Positions 53,171-61,845 of a stretch of 64,000 bases of DNA are shown in pieces. A model generated the notes under the pieces. It did no database searches and was not told the DNA's origin. It saw only the letters and a list, made by a program, of their open reading frames with translations. Numbering within the stretch: position 1 is the first letter of the stretch; each line of letters begins with the position of its first letter. A program made the position numbers and the translations under genes. This DNA comes from Legionellaceae bacterium UBA6148 (GTDB lineage Bacteria > Pseudomonadota > Gammaproteobacteria > Legionellales > Legionellaceae). The stretch is from assembly GCA_002423125.1 (NCBI GenBank), contig DIUW01000010.1, positions 1-64,000 on the forward strand, in the 5' to 3' direction.

Positions 53171-53659
53171 ATGAACAAGCTTAAGCAATTGCTGCTCAGT
53201 GCTTCTATTCTGCTAGGTATTATTTTAAGTTCATCTGCCATTGCCGCATCGGTTGATGACGATGCGCACATGCAACAGATGATTTTGCATTATGTCAATG
53301 CTTACCGAGCCAAACATCATTTATCACCACTCAAGCTTAATGCCGTTGCATCGCAAGAAGCCGCGCGGCATAGCCAGGCCATGGCGAGCAAGGCTACATC
53401 GTTTGGGCATGCGCATTTTAATGACCGGATTAAGCGACTCTATAAACAATTTGATCAATGTCGTGGGGGGGCAGAAAATGTTGCCTATTACAGGGTTAAT
53501 GCCAAACGCCTAGTCGAGGAGTGGATCGCGAGTCCAGGACATCGGCGAAATATTGAAGGCCATTACAACATCACCGGGATAGGTATAGCACATGGTAAGC
53601 CGGGATGGGCCTATTACACTCAGATCTTTATTCAAACTGAAAACAAGGCATACGCGTGA
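53171..53659 (+). CDS. Secreted CAP-domain (SCP/PR-1-like) protein
   Basis: 162 residues from the ATG at 53171: signal peptide (LLLSASILLGIILSSSAIAA), then a compact CAP domain with the conserved order YVNAYRAKHHLSPLKLN, AARHSQAMAS, FGHAHFNDRI, AENVAY, WIASPGHRRNI and a C-terminal IGIA-G---YYTQIF strand. The putative metal-site His residues (GHAHF and GHRRN) are present. CAP proteins are often exported, with poorly defined function. Confidence 0.93.
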   Translation: MNKLKQLLLSASILLGIILSSSAIAASVDDDAHMQQMILHYVNAYRAKHHLSPLKLNAVASQEAARHSQAMASKATSFGHAHFNDRIKRLYKQFDQCRGGAENVAYYRVNAKRLVEEWIASPGHRRNIEGHYNITGIGIAHGKPGWAYYTQIFIQTENKAYA

Positions 53660-53743
53660 AGGATAGCGATTCCATTTTTTTGAGAACCACTGGATTATGT
53701 GGTAAAATTCAGATCATTTTTCCAATACCCTATAAGTAGGACC

Positions 53744-54772
53744 ATGTCAGGCGATCACACGCAATTTGAAAAACGCAAACAGGATCATATCGAACTTGCG
53801 CTTATGCCTGAAAATCAGGCGGATGAGTCCAATCCATTTGATGAGATCGAGCTGATTCATGAAGCTCTGCCCGATATCGATTTCCATGCCATTTCTATTC
53901 AAAGCGCCCGCTTCGGTAAGTCCATCGATAAACCATTTATCATCAGCTCGATGACGGCCGGGCACCAGCAATCCGTTGATATCAATCGCAATTTGATTAT
54001 GGCCTGTGAACAGATGCATTGGGCAATGGGCGTTGGTTCACAACGACGAGAGTTGACGGATCCTTTAGCTGCAAACGAATGGCAAACATTGCGTCGCGAC
54101 CATCCTGATGTTGACTTGTTGAGCAATTTAGGAATCGCACAGTTGATATCAACTTCACCAGAAGATATTCAGCGCTTGACCGACGCGTTGCAAGCAACGG
54201 CATTGATCATTCATTGTAATCCGTTACAAGAATGCATCCAACCCGAAGGAACCCCGCTGTTTAAAGGCTGCTGGACAGCTCTCGAAAAACTCGTCACAAC
54301 GCTACCTTTGCCCATCATTGTGAAAGAAACCGGCTGTGGGTTTTCAGCATCAACGCTGCAACGCCTCAATGACATTGGCGTTGCGGCAGTCGATGTGAGC
54401 GGACTAGGCGGTACACATTGGGGGCGGATTGAAGGACATCGTACCGTCGAGCATTCAACACGCCAACGCGCATCAGTTGCCTTCCGTCATTGGGGGATTG
54501 ATACCGTCAAGAGTGTTTTGAACGCGGTTTCTATCAATCCCCATTACGAGCTTTGGGGTTCTGGTGGTGTTCGACATGGCTTGGATGCAGCTAAATTATT
54601 CGCACTTGGCGTTTCAACGGTGGGATTTGCGAAACCAATGCTTGAAGCCGCCTTGCACTCAGCAGAATCCGTTGTTGCTGCAATGAATTCGATTGAATAT
54701 GAACTGAAGGTTGCCATGTTTTGTACAGGCAGCCAGGTATTAAATGACCTAAAGGAAAAAATATGTCGCTAA
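53744..54772 (+). CDS. fni: Isopentenyl-diphosphate delta-isomerase, type 2 (FMN)
   Basis: Interconverts IPP and DMAPP using FMN and NADPH. 342 residues from the ATG at 53744 (RKQDHIELAL near 10): SSMTAGHQ near 66, GVGSQRREL near 90, VKETGCGFS near 200 and the C-terminal GSGGVRHGLDAAK. It heads a three-gene mevalonate cluster and overlaps mvaA by 10 bases. The MVA route is uncommon in gammaproteobacteria but known from Coxiella and Legionella. Confidence 0.95.
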   Translation: MSGDHTQFEKRKQDHIELALMPENQADESNPFDEIELIHEALPDIDFHAISIQSARFGKSIDKPFIISSMTAGHQQSVDINRNLIMACEQMHWAMGVGSQRRELTDPLAANEWQTLRRDHPDVDLLSNLGIAQLISTSPEDIQRLTDALQATALIIHCNPLQECIQPEGTPLFKGCWTALEKLVTTLPLPIIVKETGCGFSASTLQRLNDIGVAAVDVSGLGGTHWGRIEGHRTVEHSTRQRASVAFRHWGIDTVKSVLNAVSINPHYELWGSGGVRHGLDAAKLFALGVSTVGFAKPMLEAALHSAESVVAAMNSIEYELKVAMFCTGSQVLNDLKEKICR

Positions 54773-56058
54773 CACCGAATGCCAGTGTATTATTTCAGGG
54801 ATTTTCTAAATTAACACGCGAAGAGCGGTTTCAACGATTGTTAGCTCTCGGCGCGATCACCCCTGAGGATATCACTTATCTGAGCAATGGCGGTGTTGAT
54901 AACTTAGATATGGCAGATAAATTAATTGAAAATGTGATTGGATATTTTCAAATCCCGCTCGGTGTTGCAACCAATTTTTGTATTGACGGCCAAGATTACG
55001 TGATTCCACTCGCGGTCGAGGAAACCTCAATTATTGCCGCATTATCGAAAACAGCACGATGGATAAGACAACAGGGTCACATCACGACACAAATGACCGG
55101 TGACTGTATTATTGGCCAAATTCAATTGGCTAAAGTACATGATTTTTCGCGATTTTCGACGATTTTCGACGAAAATAAGCAATTTTTTATCGAAAAAGCC
55201 AATGAAGATGTTGCCGCAAACATGGTGCGGCGGGGTGGCGGAGTAAGCGATTTACAACTACGTCGAATATCCCGTCCAGATGGTGCTGAAATGGTTGTCG
55301 TTCAGCTATTGATGAATAGTTGTGATGCAATGGGCGCAAATATTATCAATCAAGTGCTTGAATATTTGAAAGCACCGATTGAGCAGGTGACCGGCGAACA
55401 AGTCACGATGTGTATTTTGTCCAATTTGAATGATCAAAAATTAACGAGCGCTCGAGTTGAAATTCGTAACGTAGATGCTGAATTAGGATCACGTTTACAA
55501 GAAGCCTCTTTATTTGCTGAACTCGACCCTTATCGCGCAGCAACACATAATAAAGGGGTTATGAATGGCATTGATCCAGTGCTGATTGCAACCGGCAATG
55601 ATTGGCGAGCTGTCGAAGCAGGCGTTCATGCATTTGCAGCGCGTAATGGCCGCTATCAAGCCATTACACAGTGGCGATATAACGATGGAGTGCTTGTGGG
55701 TGAATTAACGGCTCCCATTATTGTGGGTACAGTCGGAGGCGTTACATCCATTCATCCAACCGCCAAGATGTGTTTACGGATGATGGGAATTGAGTCAGCG
55801 AATCAGTTGTCTCGTGTAATCGCTGCTGTCGGATTAGTACAAAATCTTGGAGCGCTTAGAGCGCTATGCACAGACGGTATCATTCAAGGTCACATGAAGC
55901 TGCACATTGATAATTTAACCATGGTGGCGGGAGCCAGCGATGGTGAAACCCCATTACTGAAACAACGATTACAAGATTGCTTAGCCACAACGAAACGCAT
56001 CAGTTTAAGTCACGCTCAAACGTTTCTGAATGAAATACGATTGGCTCAACTGCAATGA
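54763..56058 (+). CDS. mvaA: Hydroxymethylglutaryl-CoA reductase, class II
   Basis: 431 residues of the degradative/class II type: ENVIGYFQIPLGVATNF near 47, the catalytic Glu in VEETSIIAALSK near 86, GNDWRAVEAG near 282 and the C-terminal catalytic His in GHMKLHIDNL. It produces mevalonate from HMG-CoA here, judging from its neighbours. It overlaps the GHMP kinase gene by 4 bases. Confidence 0.95.
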   Translation: MSLTPNASVLFQGFSKLTREERFQRLLALGAITPEDITYLSNGGVDNLDMADKLIENVIGYFQIPLGVATNFCIDGQDYVIPLAVEETSIIAALSKTARWIRQQGHITTQMTGDCIIGQIQLAKVHDFSRFSTIFDENKQFFIEKANEDVAANMVRRGGGVSDLQLRRISRPDGAEMVVVQLLMNSCDAMGANIINQVLEYLKAPIEQVTGEQVTMCILSNLNDQKLTSARVEIRNVDAELGSRLQEASLFAELDPYRAATHNKGVMNGIDPVLIATGNDWRAVEAGVHAFAARNGRYQAITQWRYNDGVLVGELTAPIIVGTVGGVTSIHPTAKMCLRMMGIESANQLSRVIAAVGLVQNLGALRALCTDGIIQGHMKLHIDNLTMVAGASDGETPLLKQRLQDCLATTKRISLSHAQTFLNEIRLAQLQ

Positions 56059-56939
56059 AAAAATGGGCCCTTCCTGCAAAAACATTTTTGTTAGGAGAGT
56101 ACGCTGCTCTTGCAGATAAAGGCGCAATCGTATTAACGACTCATCCATGCTTTGAAGTCACGCTTACAGAAACCAAAGGCCTGCATAACATTCATCCCGA
56201 GTCACCTGCCGGTCGTTGGTGGATCAAAACGGGATATGATCACTACGGCTTGCATTGGCATGATCCATTCAATCATTGTGGTGGCATGGGTGCATCCAGT
56301 GCTCAATTTCTGGGAGCCTATTTCGCAAGCTCGCATCTCAATGCAACAACACCAACACAGGCTGGCATGCTCGACGCTTATTGGCAATGTGCGTGGCAAG
56401 GTCAAGGAATCCGTCCCAGCGGTTATGATGTTATTGCCCAATCATTATCGGGTTGTGTTTCCATTAATCGAAGTGAGGATGACTACAACGTGCTTCCCTG
56501 GTCATTCAGCGATCTTGCCTTTATCATCGCACATACAGGGAATAAATTGGCAACACATCACCATCTACAAGGGGCAACGCTTTCCGATGATGTTGAACAA
56601 TTAAATACCATTGTAACGCAGGCAAAACAGGCATTCATGATGTCAGATAGCCAGGCCTTAGTCAGCGCAATCAATGCATACCATCACGCCTTGGTGTTAA
56701 CAAACCGCGTGGATCAAAACACCCTAACGTTGTTAGAGCAATTGAAAGGGCTCCCTGGGCTGCTCGCCATGAAAGGATGCGGTGCAATGGGGGCTGACGT
56801 GATTGTATTCATCACAACAAAAGAAAGTGTCACGCGCATTCAATCCCATTTAATGACAATGCAACTCAGGATCATGGCAACCAACAAGAGTATCTTTATT
56901 TCCGATGGGTATCGTTCGCGAGAGACTCATGAGCCCTAA
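56055..56939 (+). CDS. GHMP kinase of the mevalonate pathway (probably mevalonate kinase)
   Basis: 294 residues with the start PAKTFLLGEYAALADKGAIVL and the ATP loop GGMGASSAQFLGAYF near 76-90; the third GHMP motif, MKGCGAMGADVIVF, is near 235-250. By position after mvaA it should be mevalonate kinase or phosphomevalonate kinase; the sequence does not decide. The pathway's HMG-CoA synthase and the decarboxylase are not in the window. Its 3' end overlaps the convergent AAA_14 gene by 44 bases. Confidence 0.8.
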   Translation: MKKWALPAKTFLLGEYAALADKGAIVLTTHPCFEVTLTETKGLHNIHPESPAGRWWIKTGYDHYGLHWHDPFNHCGGMGASSAQFLGAYFASSHLNATTPTQAGMLDAYWQCAWQGQGIRPSGYDVIAQSLSGCVSINRSEDDYNVLPWSFSDLAFIIAHTGNKLATHHHLQGATLSDDVEQLNTIVTQAKQAFMMSDSQALVSAINAYHHALVLTNRVDQNTLTLLEQLKGLPGLLAMKGCGAMGADVIVFITTKESVTRIQSHLMTMQLRIMATNKSIFISDGYRSRETHEP

Positions 56940-58218
56940 GCCACTTCCAAATCGGCTTGACAACAACAGTGTATTTTTTACCATTTAGTTCAATATTTTC
57001 CACATACTCTTCATTTTCTGTAATAATTAATCCATCAGACAATGAAAATTTATCCATCGCCTCAATGAGGCCTAATATTTCTCTTTCCTTGGTGGATGGA
57101 TCGCATAACTCGATACAGACTTGAATCACTTGTAATGTTTGCACGCCAGCGCGTAGCACAAAGTCACATTCTCTACTCTCTTTGTAGTAGTATATATCGT
57201 ATCTTCTGCGTTTCAATTCTACAAAAACCACATTTTCTAACATGCGGCCTCGATCGTCACTTGTTCTGAATCCCATCATCTTTGCAATCACATGATCAAT
57301 AAAATATACTTTTTTAGGTGATTGTTGTTGAGCTTTAAGATTGTCATCATAACGATTGATAAAAAAACATAAAAAACTATTTTCAATATAACGACAGTAA
57401 TCAGAAATCGTTGTGTTGCTCTTAATCACTTTACCGCTATTATTGACCATCCCTAAAAGTTTAGACAACGTCACTTCTTTGCTGCAGTTACTGGCCAAGA
57501 AAAAAAGCAATTTTTTTAATGCGTCAGGATTACCAACCCGATATCTTGTAATAATGTCTCTATAGAGAATACTTTCGTATAAGGAATGTAAATATTCAGC
57601 ATTTTTGTTAATAATATAAGCAGGGATGCCACCCCACTCTAAATAATCATGATATAACCCTATTAAAGTGCCGATTTCCGTAGTGCTAAGGTCTTGTTTA
57701 TCGAGAGGAATTTTTTCTTGTGAAAACTCAGCGAAGGAGATTGGATAAACCTCCAAGGAGATATATCTTCCGGTTAATCTTGTCCCCAGCTCTTCACTAA
57801 ATAAATTAGCATTTGAACCGGTTAAATATATCTTACAACCACTGTTATACATTCGCCGAACAAATAATTCCCAGGCAGGTATATTCTGAATTTCATCCAA
57901 ATAAAATGTTTTTTGAACGCCGTATAACGAAATGAGTGTTTGATGTAAAAGTTCAAAATCCTCCGTAGTAAAGGTAATTAACCTTTCGTCTTCAAAATTA
58001 AAATAGTAATCATTTGTATCGCCACGCACTCTACGCGCATGTTCCAATAATACTGATTTCCCGCATCGTCTAATGCCTGTTAAGACAATTATTTCTTGAT
58101 TTTGACTGAGCTTGTTGAGTTGTTTTTCAGCTGTTCGTTTTATATACGACGGTGGCCAATATAGATTTTCATGTTGATCTAATATAACGCGCTTTAACAG
58201 ATCCTGAGAAATAGCCAT
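56896..58218 (-). CDS. AAA_14/DUF4143 ATPase
   Basis: 440 residues from the ATG at 58218 (GGTGAG site). Walker A GIRRCGKS at 48-55, Walker B FYLDEIQN near 110, sensor LTGSNA near 140, then the C-terminal DUF4143 domain with a PDDEXK-like patch (ECDFVLR). The frame opens upstream to 58269, but that part holds a palindrome and has no site. These ATPases are common, sporadic and of unknown function. It is on the opposite strand to the mevalonate genes and tail-to-tail overlapping, which suggests late insertion. Confidence 0.9.
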   Translation of the reverse strand: MAISQDLLKRVILDQHENLYWPPSYIKRTAEKQLNKLSQNQEIIVLTGIRRCGKSVLLEHARRVRGDTNDYYFNFEDERLITFTTEDFELLHQTLISLYGVQKTFYLDEIQNIPAWELFVRRMYNSGCKIYLTGSNANLFSEELGTRLTGRYISLEVYPISFAEFSQEKIPLDKQDLSTTEIGTLIGLYHDYLEWGGIPAYIINKNAEYLHSLYESILYRDIITRYRVGNPDALKKLLFFLASNCSKEVTLSKLLGMVNNSGKVIKSNTTISDYCRYIENSFLCFFINRYDDNLKAQQQSPKKVYFIDHVIAKMMGFRTSDDRGRMLENVVFVELKRRRYDIYYYKESRECDFVLRAGVQTLQVIQVCIELCDPSTKEREILGLIEAMDKFSLSDGLIITENEEYVENIELNGKKYTVVVKPIWKWLRAHESLANDTHRK

Positions 58219-58249
58219 AGTACTCACCATTGAAAATGAAAGCATAGCA

Positions 58250-58282
58250 CTAAAACCATCCATTATCAATGGATGGTTTTAG
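58250..58282. repeat. Perfect 15-bp palindrome, 3-base loop, upstream of catalase gene
   Basis: ctaaaaccatccatt / aatggatggttttag with loop atc, in the divergent region between the AAA_14 ATPase and katA. It resembles the palindrome at 41540 in build (ccatt-NNN-aatgg). It could be an operator shared by the two genes; no T-run follows. Confidence 0.6.
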
Positions 58283-58377
58283 GTGGTGTAGGGCCTCAAT
58301 ATATTTTATCCTTGACAAGATTCGCCAATATTGAATACCGTAAGAAGAGATAATAAAACACATCACAGGGAAAAATA

Positions 58378-59811
58378 ATGACCAAATGTCCATTCATGAC
58401 CACTGATGCAGGCAATCCAGTTGCGGATAATCAAAACAGCTTAACCGCAGGTCCTCGCGGACCGATATTAATGTCTGATCACCAGCTTATGGAGCGAATG
58501 GCGCATTTTAATCGTGAGCGTGTACCGGAACGTGTAGTGCATGCTAAGGGCGCAGGTGCTTACGGCACGTTTAAGGTTACGGGCGATCTTTCTCACTATA
58601 CTTGTGCCAAATTATTTTCAAAAATTGGCAATCAATGCGACCTGTTTTTGCGCTTTTCAACCGTTGCTGGCGAACTAGGCTCGGCTGATACAGCGCGCGA
58701 TCCGCGAGGATTCGCTGTTAAATTTTATACGGAAGAAGGCAACTGGGATTTGGTGGGTAATAATACCCCTGTTTTTTTCGTACGTGATCCACTCAAATTC
58801 CAAGATTTTATTCACTCACAAAAACGACATCCCGCCACTGGGCTGCGTGATAATACCATGCAATGGGATTTTTGGAGCCTTTCACCAGAATCTCTACATC
58901 AAGTGACCATTCTATTTTCCGATCGGGGAATACCCACGTCATATCGACATATGAATGGTTATTCATCACATACTTACAGTCTTTGGAACGATAAAGGCGA
59001 ACGGTTTTGGGTGAAATGGCATCTAAAAACCAAACAAGGAATTCAATGTTTAACCGATGAGGCTGCAAGCAAAATTGCGGGGGAAGATTTAGATTATCAC
59101 CGGCGTGATTTATTGACATCCATTGAGCAAGGCAAGTACCCCCAATGGCAGGTCCAAATCCAGATTATGCCAGAAAAAGATGCCGACACTTATCCCATTA
59201 ATCCGTTTGATCTGACCAAAGTATGGCCTCACAAAGATTATCCCGTGATGGACGTCGGTATACTGGAACTAAATCGTAATCCAGATAATTACTTTGCTGA
59301 AGTGGAACAGGCCGCGTTTGAGCCTGGCAATATGCCACCAGGAATGGGCGCTTCTCCAGACAAAATGCTGCAAGCTCGCCTGCTATCATACCCAGACACA
59401 CACCGCTATCGCATAGGCGTCAATTACGCGCAACTACCCGTGAACAAGCCGCACTGCCCAGTCAATACCTACAATCGAGACGGCCACATGCGATTTGATG
59501 GTAATTATGGAGGCCAGGTTAATTATCAACCGAATAGTCAAGGCGGCCCAATTGATGATAAACGCTTCAGCGAGCCTCCGTTAAAAATTTCAGGTGATGC
59601 CGATCGCTATGATCATCAGGCAGGGAACGACAACTATAAACAAGCTGGTGACCTGTATCGCTTGATGAGCGAAGAGCAAAAGAAACAATTAATTAGTAAC
59701 ATTGTACGTTCAATGAAAACAGTCCCTAAGGCCATTCAGTTACGTCAAATGGCTCATTTCAGTCAAGCTGATTCTGATTATGGTCGGCGCGTAGCAGAAG
59801 GACTCGCCTGA
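58378..59811 (+). CDS. katA: Monofunctional heme catalase (small subunit, clade 3)
   Basis: 477 residues. Active-site His55 in ERVVHAKGAGAYG, Asn128 in VGNNTPVFF and proximal heme-ligand Tyr338 in RLLSYPDTHRYR are all present. It destroys hydrogen peroxide in the cytosol; there is no signal peptide. A perfect -35 hexamer TTGACA lies at 58312-58317, with only a poor -10 downstream, which fits an activator-dependent (OxyR-like) promoter. AGGGA precedes the ATG. Confidence 0.97.
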   Translation: MTKCPFMTTDAGNPVADNQNSLTAGPRGPILMSDHQLMERMAHFNRERVPERVVHAKGAGAYGTFKVTGDLSHYTCAKLFSKIGNQCDLFLRFSTVAGELGSADTARDPRGFAVKFYTEEGNWDLVGNNTPVFFVRDPLKFQDFIHSQKRHPATGLRDNTMQWDFWSLSPESLHQVTILFSDRGIPTSYRHMNGYSSHTYSLWNDKGERFWVKWHLKTKQGIQCLTDEAASKIAGEDLDYHRRDLLTSIEQGKYPQWQVQIQIMPEKDADTYPINPFDLTKVWPHKDYPVMDVGILELNRNPDNYFAEVEQAAFEPGNMPPGMGASPDKMLQARLLSYPDTHRYRIGVNYAQLPVNKPHCPVNTYNRDGHMRFDGNYGGQVNYQPNSQGGPIDDKRFSEPPLKISGDADRYDHQAGNDNYKQAGDLYRLMSEEQKKQLISNIVRSMKTVPKAIQLRQMAHFSQADSDYGRRVAEGLA

Positions 59812-59824
59812 TTGGCGCCTCACG

Positions 59825-61465
59825 TCACTCTTGAGTCAAATGCGTGCGTCGCTCCTGCATGGTTTCAACACTGTTGATAACCGATTGATGACAGATTTCT
59901 TGCATGATTGGGATCGTATGTAGCGGTGTTCCCGATTGAATGGCGTGTGCAATCATAAAACTATCTTGCCAAATTTTTTCATTTTTTCGTGCTTTTGCTT
60001 TGAGCCATAATGTGACCCATATAAAATGAAATAACCATTGCTCTCGTCGAGGCTCCATGACGTCAGTAAAAATAAACCCCATTGCTTCCTCAGTACGACA
60101 TATTTTTATACCATCTACAAAACTACAGCAGCGATTCACTAACTTATCAACGATCGAATTTTCAAGATACCATGACTCGGTAAATGACTTCGTTTTTGAC
60201 CAAGCCTTTGAGCGCGTAAATGACGCCCGAACAGTTTCAGGAGTAAAAGGATGCACCAGCACTCCAAGTTGGTTCATAATGTCTGAAACATCTATTTTTT
60301 GTGGCGTAAAATGAACACCTAGTGCCTCTTGAATTTCCAGCAAATGAAGATCGGGCATCTCACCATTCTCAAGCGAGATGGCTAAAAAATGATTGGCCAT
60401 CATTATGAGATAAGGTAAGTCAGCGTCTCTGAGCGTTACATTTTCGTCGAAAGAATCATCATAGTACCGTCTTACATCAGCCGCCGGAAGACCGGGGGTT
60501 ATCCACGCATCTTTGATGCCAATATCTTGTTTAAACAATAAACTGCAAAGACGATTTTTGCGTCGCTCATTAAGGTGAATGAAACAGCCTTGAGCTCCTC
60601 CTCCATCGACCTCACTGACTTGAATTCGAACCTTGGGCTCTCGCACAACGTTTGAAAAGACAACGCCTTTTTTTCGTTGAGTTTTAATCCACTGATTGAA
60701 TATCTCTTGCAAGTGAATGGGGTACCACGATTTAATAACCTGCAAACGAGAAAGTGAAATGGAGCTGATAACAATTTGTCCCATGAGCATATCAAGCGTT
60801 TCAACAACTTGATGACGAACTTCTGCGTTCGGGTGCAATAGCGTAAGCAACGCAATATCATGCCCTTCATCGATGCTGTATAAATCCATAATTAAATCAG
60901 CAAAAAATTCAGGGGGCATCGCATAGCTTTGCGCAAAAAAATTCTCTGCGATATCAAACGTGCTTAAGTCGGAAAGTTCGTTTATCAACTCACGAATCGA
61001 ATCGAGTTTTTCAGTCTCTTCTTCAATCGAAAAAGGTTCTTCATCATCAATTAACTCAAGGTATGCATTTTTCAACTCAGCACTCAGTTCAACATGCACT
61101 TCATAAAATGCATTAAGAACGGGCAACCAGAAACTTAATGAATGCCTACCACTCGATATGGCACTGGCAAGATTGCTCATGAGTTGACTTAATGTTTTTT
61201 CAGCGAGCCGAGTTCCCGCTTCAATGGCAATTTGCAGTTGTGATACATACACATCTATCGCGAAAACAGCTGCCGAATAATATGCATGCTTCGCATCAGG
61301 CTCATCTTCATCAAGACTATCAATAAAATCGACGAGCGCGATCGCAAGATCCGGTTCTTGAATAAACCCGGCGTAATATTGTGCTGGAGGCACCTCATTT
61401 CGACTCAAATAAGAAGCGATGTTTAAAATCCATTGCTTTAATTCTTTTACGCTTGAAGTGCTCAT
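59825..61465 (-). CDS. Conserved-looking protein of unknown function, coupled to yciA
   Basis: 546 residues, no signal peptide or membrane helix. The first about 240 are acidic and helical (for example DFIDSLDEDEPDAKHAYY, ELIDDEEPFSIEEETEKLD) and could form HEAT-like helical repeats. The centre (about 260-340) contains basic and beta segments, VFSNVVREPKVRIQV and GCFIHLNERRKNRLC. The C-terminal part is mixed helical with several Trp. I do not recognise a domain. It starts in ATGA overlap with the thioesterase gene, so tex-yciA-this gene form an operon; it is convergent with katA, 13 bases apart. Confidence 0.75.
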   Translation of the reverse strand: MSTSSVKELKQWILNIASYLSRNEVPPAQYYAGFIQEPDLAIALVDFIDSLDEDEPDAKHAYYSAAVFAIDVYVSQLQIAIEAGTRLAEKTLSQLMSNLASAISSGRHSLSFWLPVLNAFYEVHVELSAELKNAYLELIDDEEPFSIEEETEKLDSIRELINELSDLSTFDIAENFFAQSYAMPPEFFADLIMDLYSIDEGHDIALLTLLHPNAEVRHQVVETLDMLMGQIVISSISLSRLQVIKSWYPIHLQEIFNQWIKTQRKKGVVFSNVVREPKVRIQVSEVDGGGAQGCFIHLNERRKNRLCSLLFKQDIGIKDAWITPGLPAADVRRYYDDSFDENVTLRDADLPYLIMMANHFLAISLENGEMPDLHLLEIQEALGVHFTPQKIDVSDIMNQLGVLVHPFTPETVRASFTRSKAWSKTKSFTESWYLENSIVDKLVNRCCSFVDGIKICRTEEAMGFIFTDVMEPRREQWLFHFIWVTLWLKAKARKNEKIWQDSFMIAHAIQSGTPLHTIPIMQEICHQSVINSVETMQERRTHLTQE

Positions 61466-61845
61466 GCCGGTCTAGGTACCTGTCTTGGGGTGCCATTGTC
61501 ATCAACGGCAACAAAAATGAATGTGCCTTTGGTGACGCAAACTTTTTCTTCTGTAGTGAATGTTTCTTTCCAGGCCTCAACCTCAATGGTCATGGATGTA
61601 TTACCCAGTTTGACCAATTGAACATAACAAATCACAACATCACCCACGTGAACGGGTTTTAGAAACTTCATCGTCTCAATGGCAACAGTAACCGCTCGCC
61701 CATGTGATATTTTTTTAGCAAGAACACCTGCCGCCAAATCCATATTTGACACTAACCAGCCGCCAAATATATCTCCATTTGCATTCGTATTTGCAGGCAT
61801 GGCAAGCATTTGAATCGTAATTTCACCCGTGGGTGTTGCGGTCAT
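61462..61845 (-). CDS. Acyl-CoA thioesterase (YciA-like hotdog)
   Basis: 127 residues, one hotdog domain: MPANTNANGDIFGGWLVSNMD (catalytic Asn/Asp region near 16-34), VAIETMKFLKPVHVGDVV and a C-terminal FVAVDDNGTPRQVP. YciA-type enzymes hydrolyse a broad range of acyl-CoAs. It overlaps both neighbours by 4 bases. Confidence 0.92.
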   Translation of the reverse strand: MTATPTGEITIQMLAMPANTNANGDIFGGWLVSNMDLAAGVLAKKISHGRAVTVAIETMKFLKPVHVGDVVICYVQLVKLGNTSMTIEVEAWKETFTTEEKVCVTKGTFIFVAVDDNGTPRQVPRPA

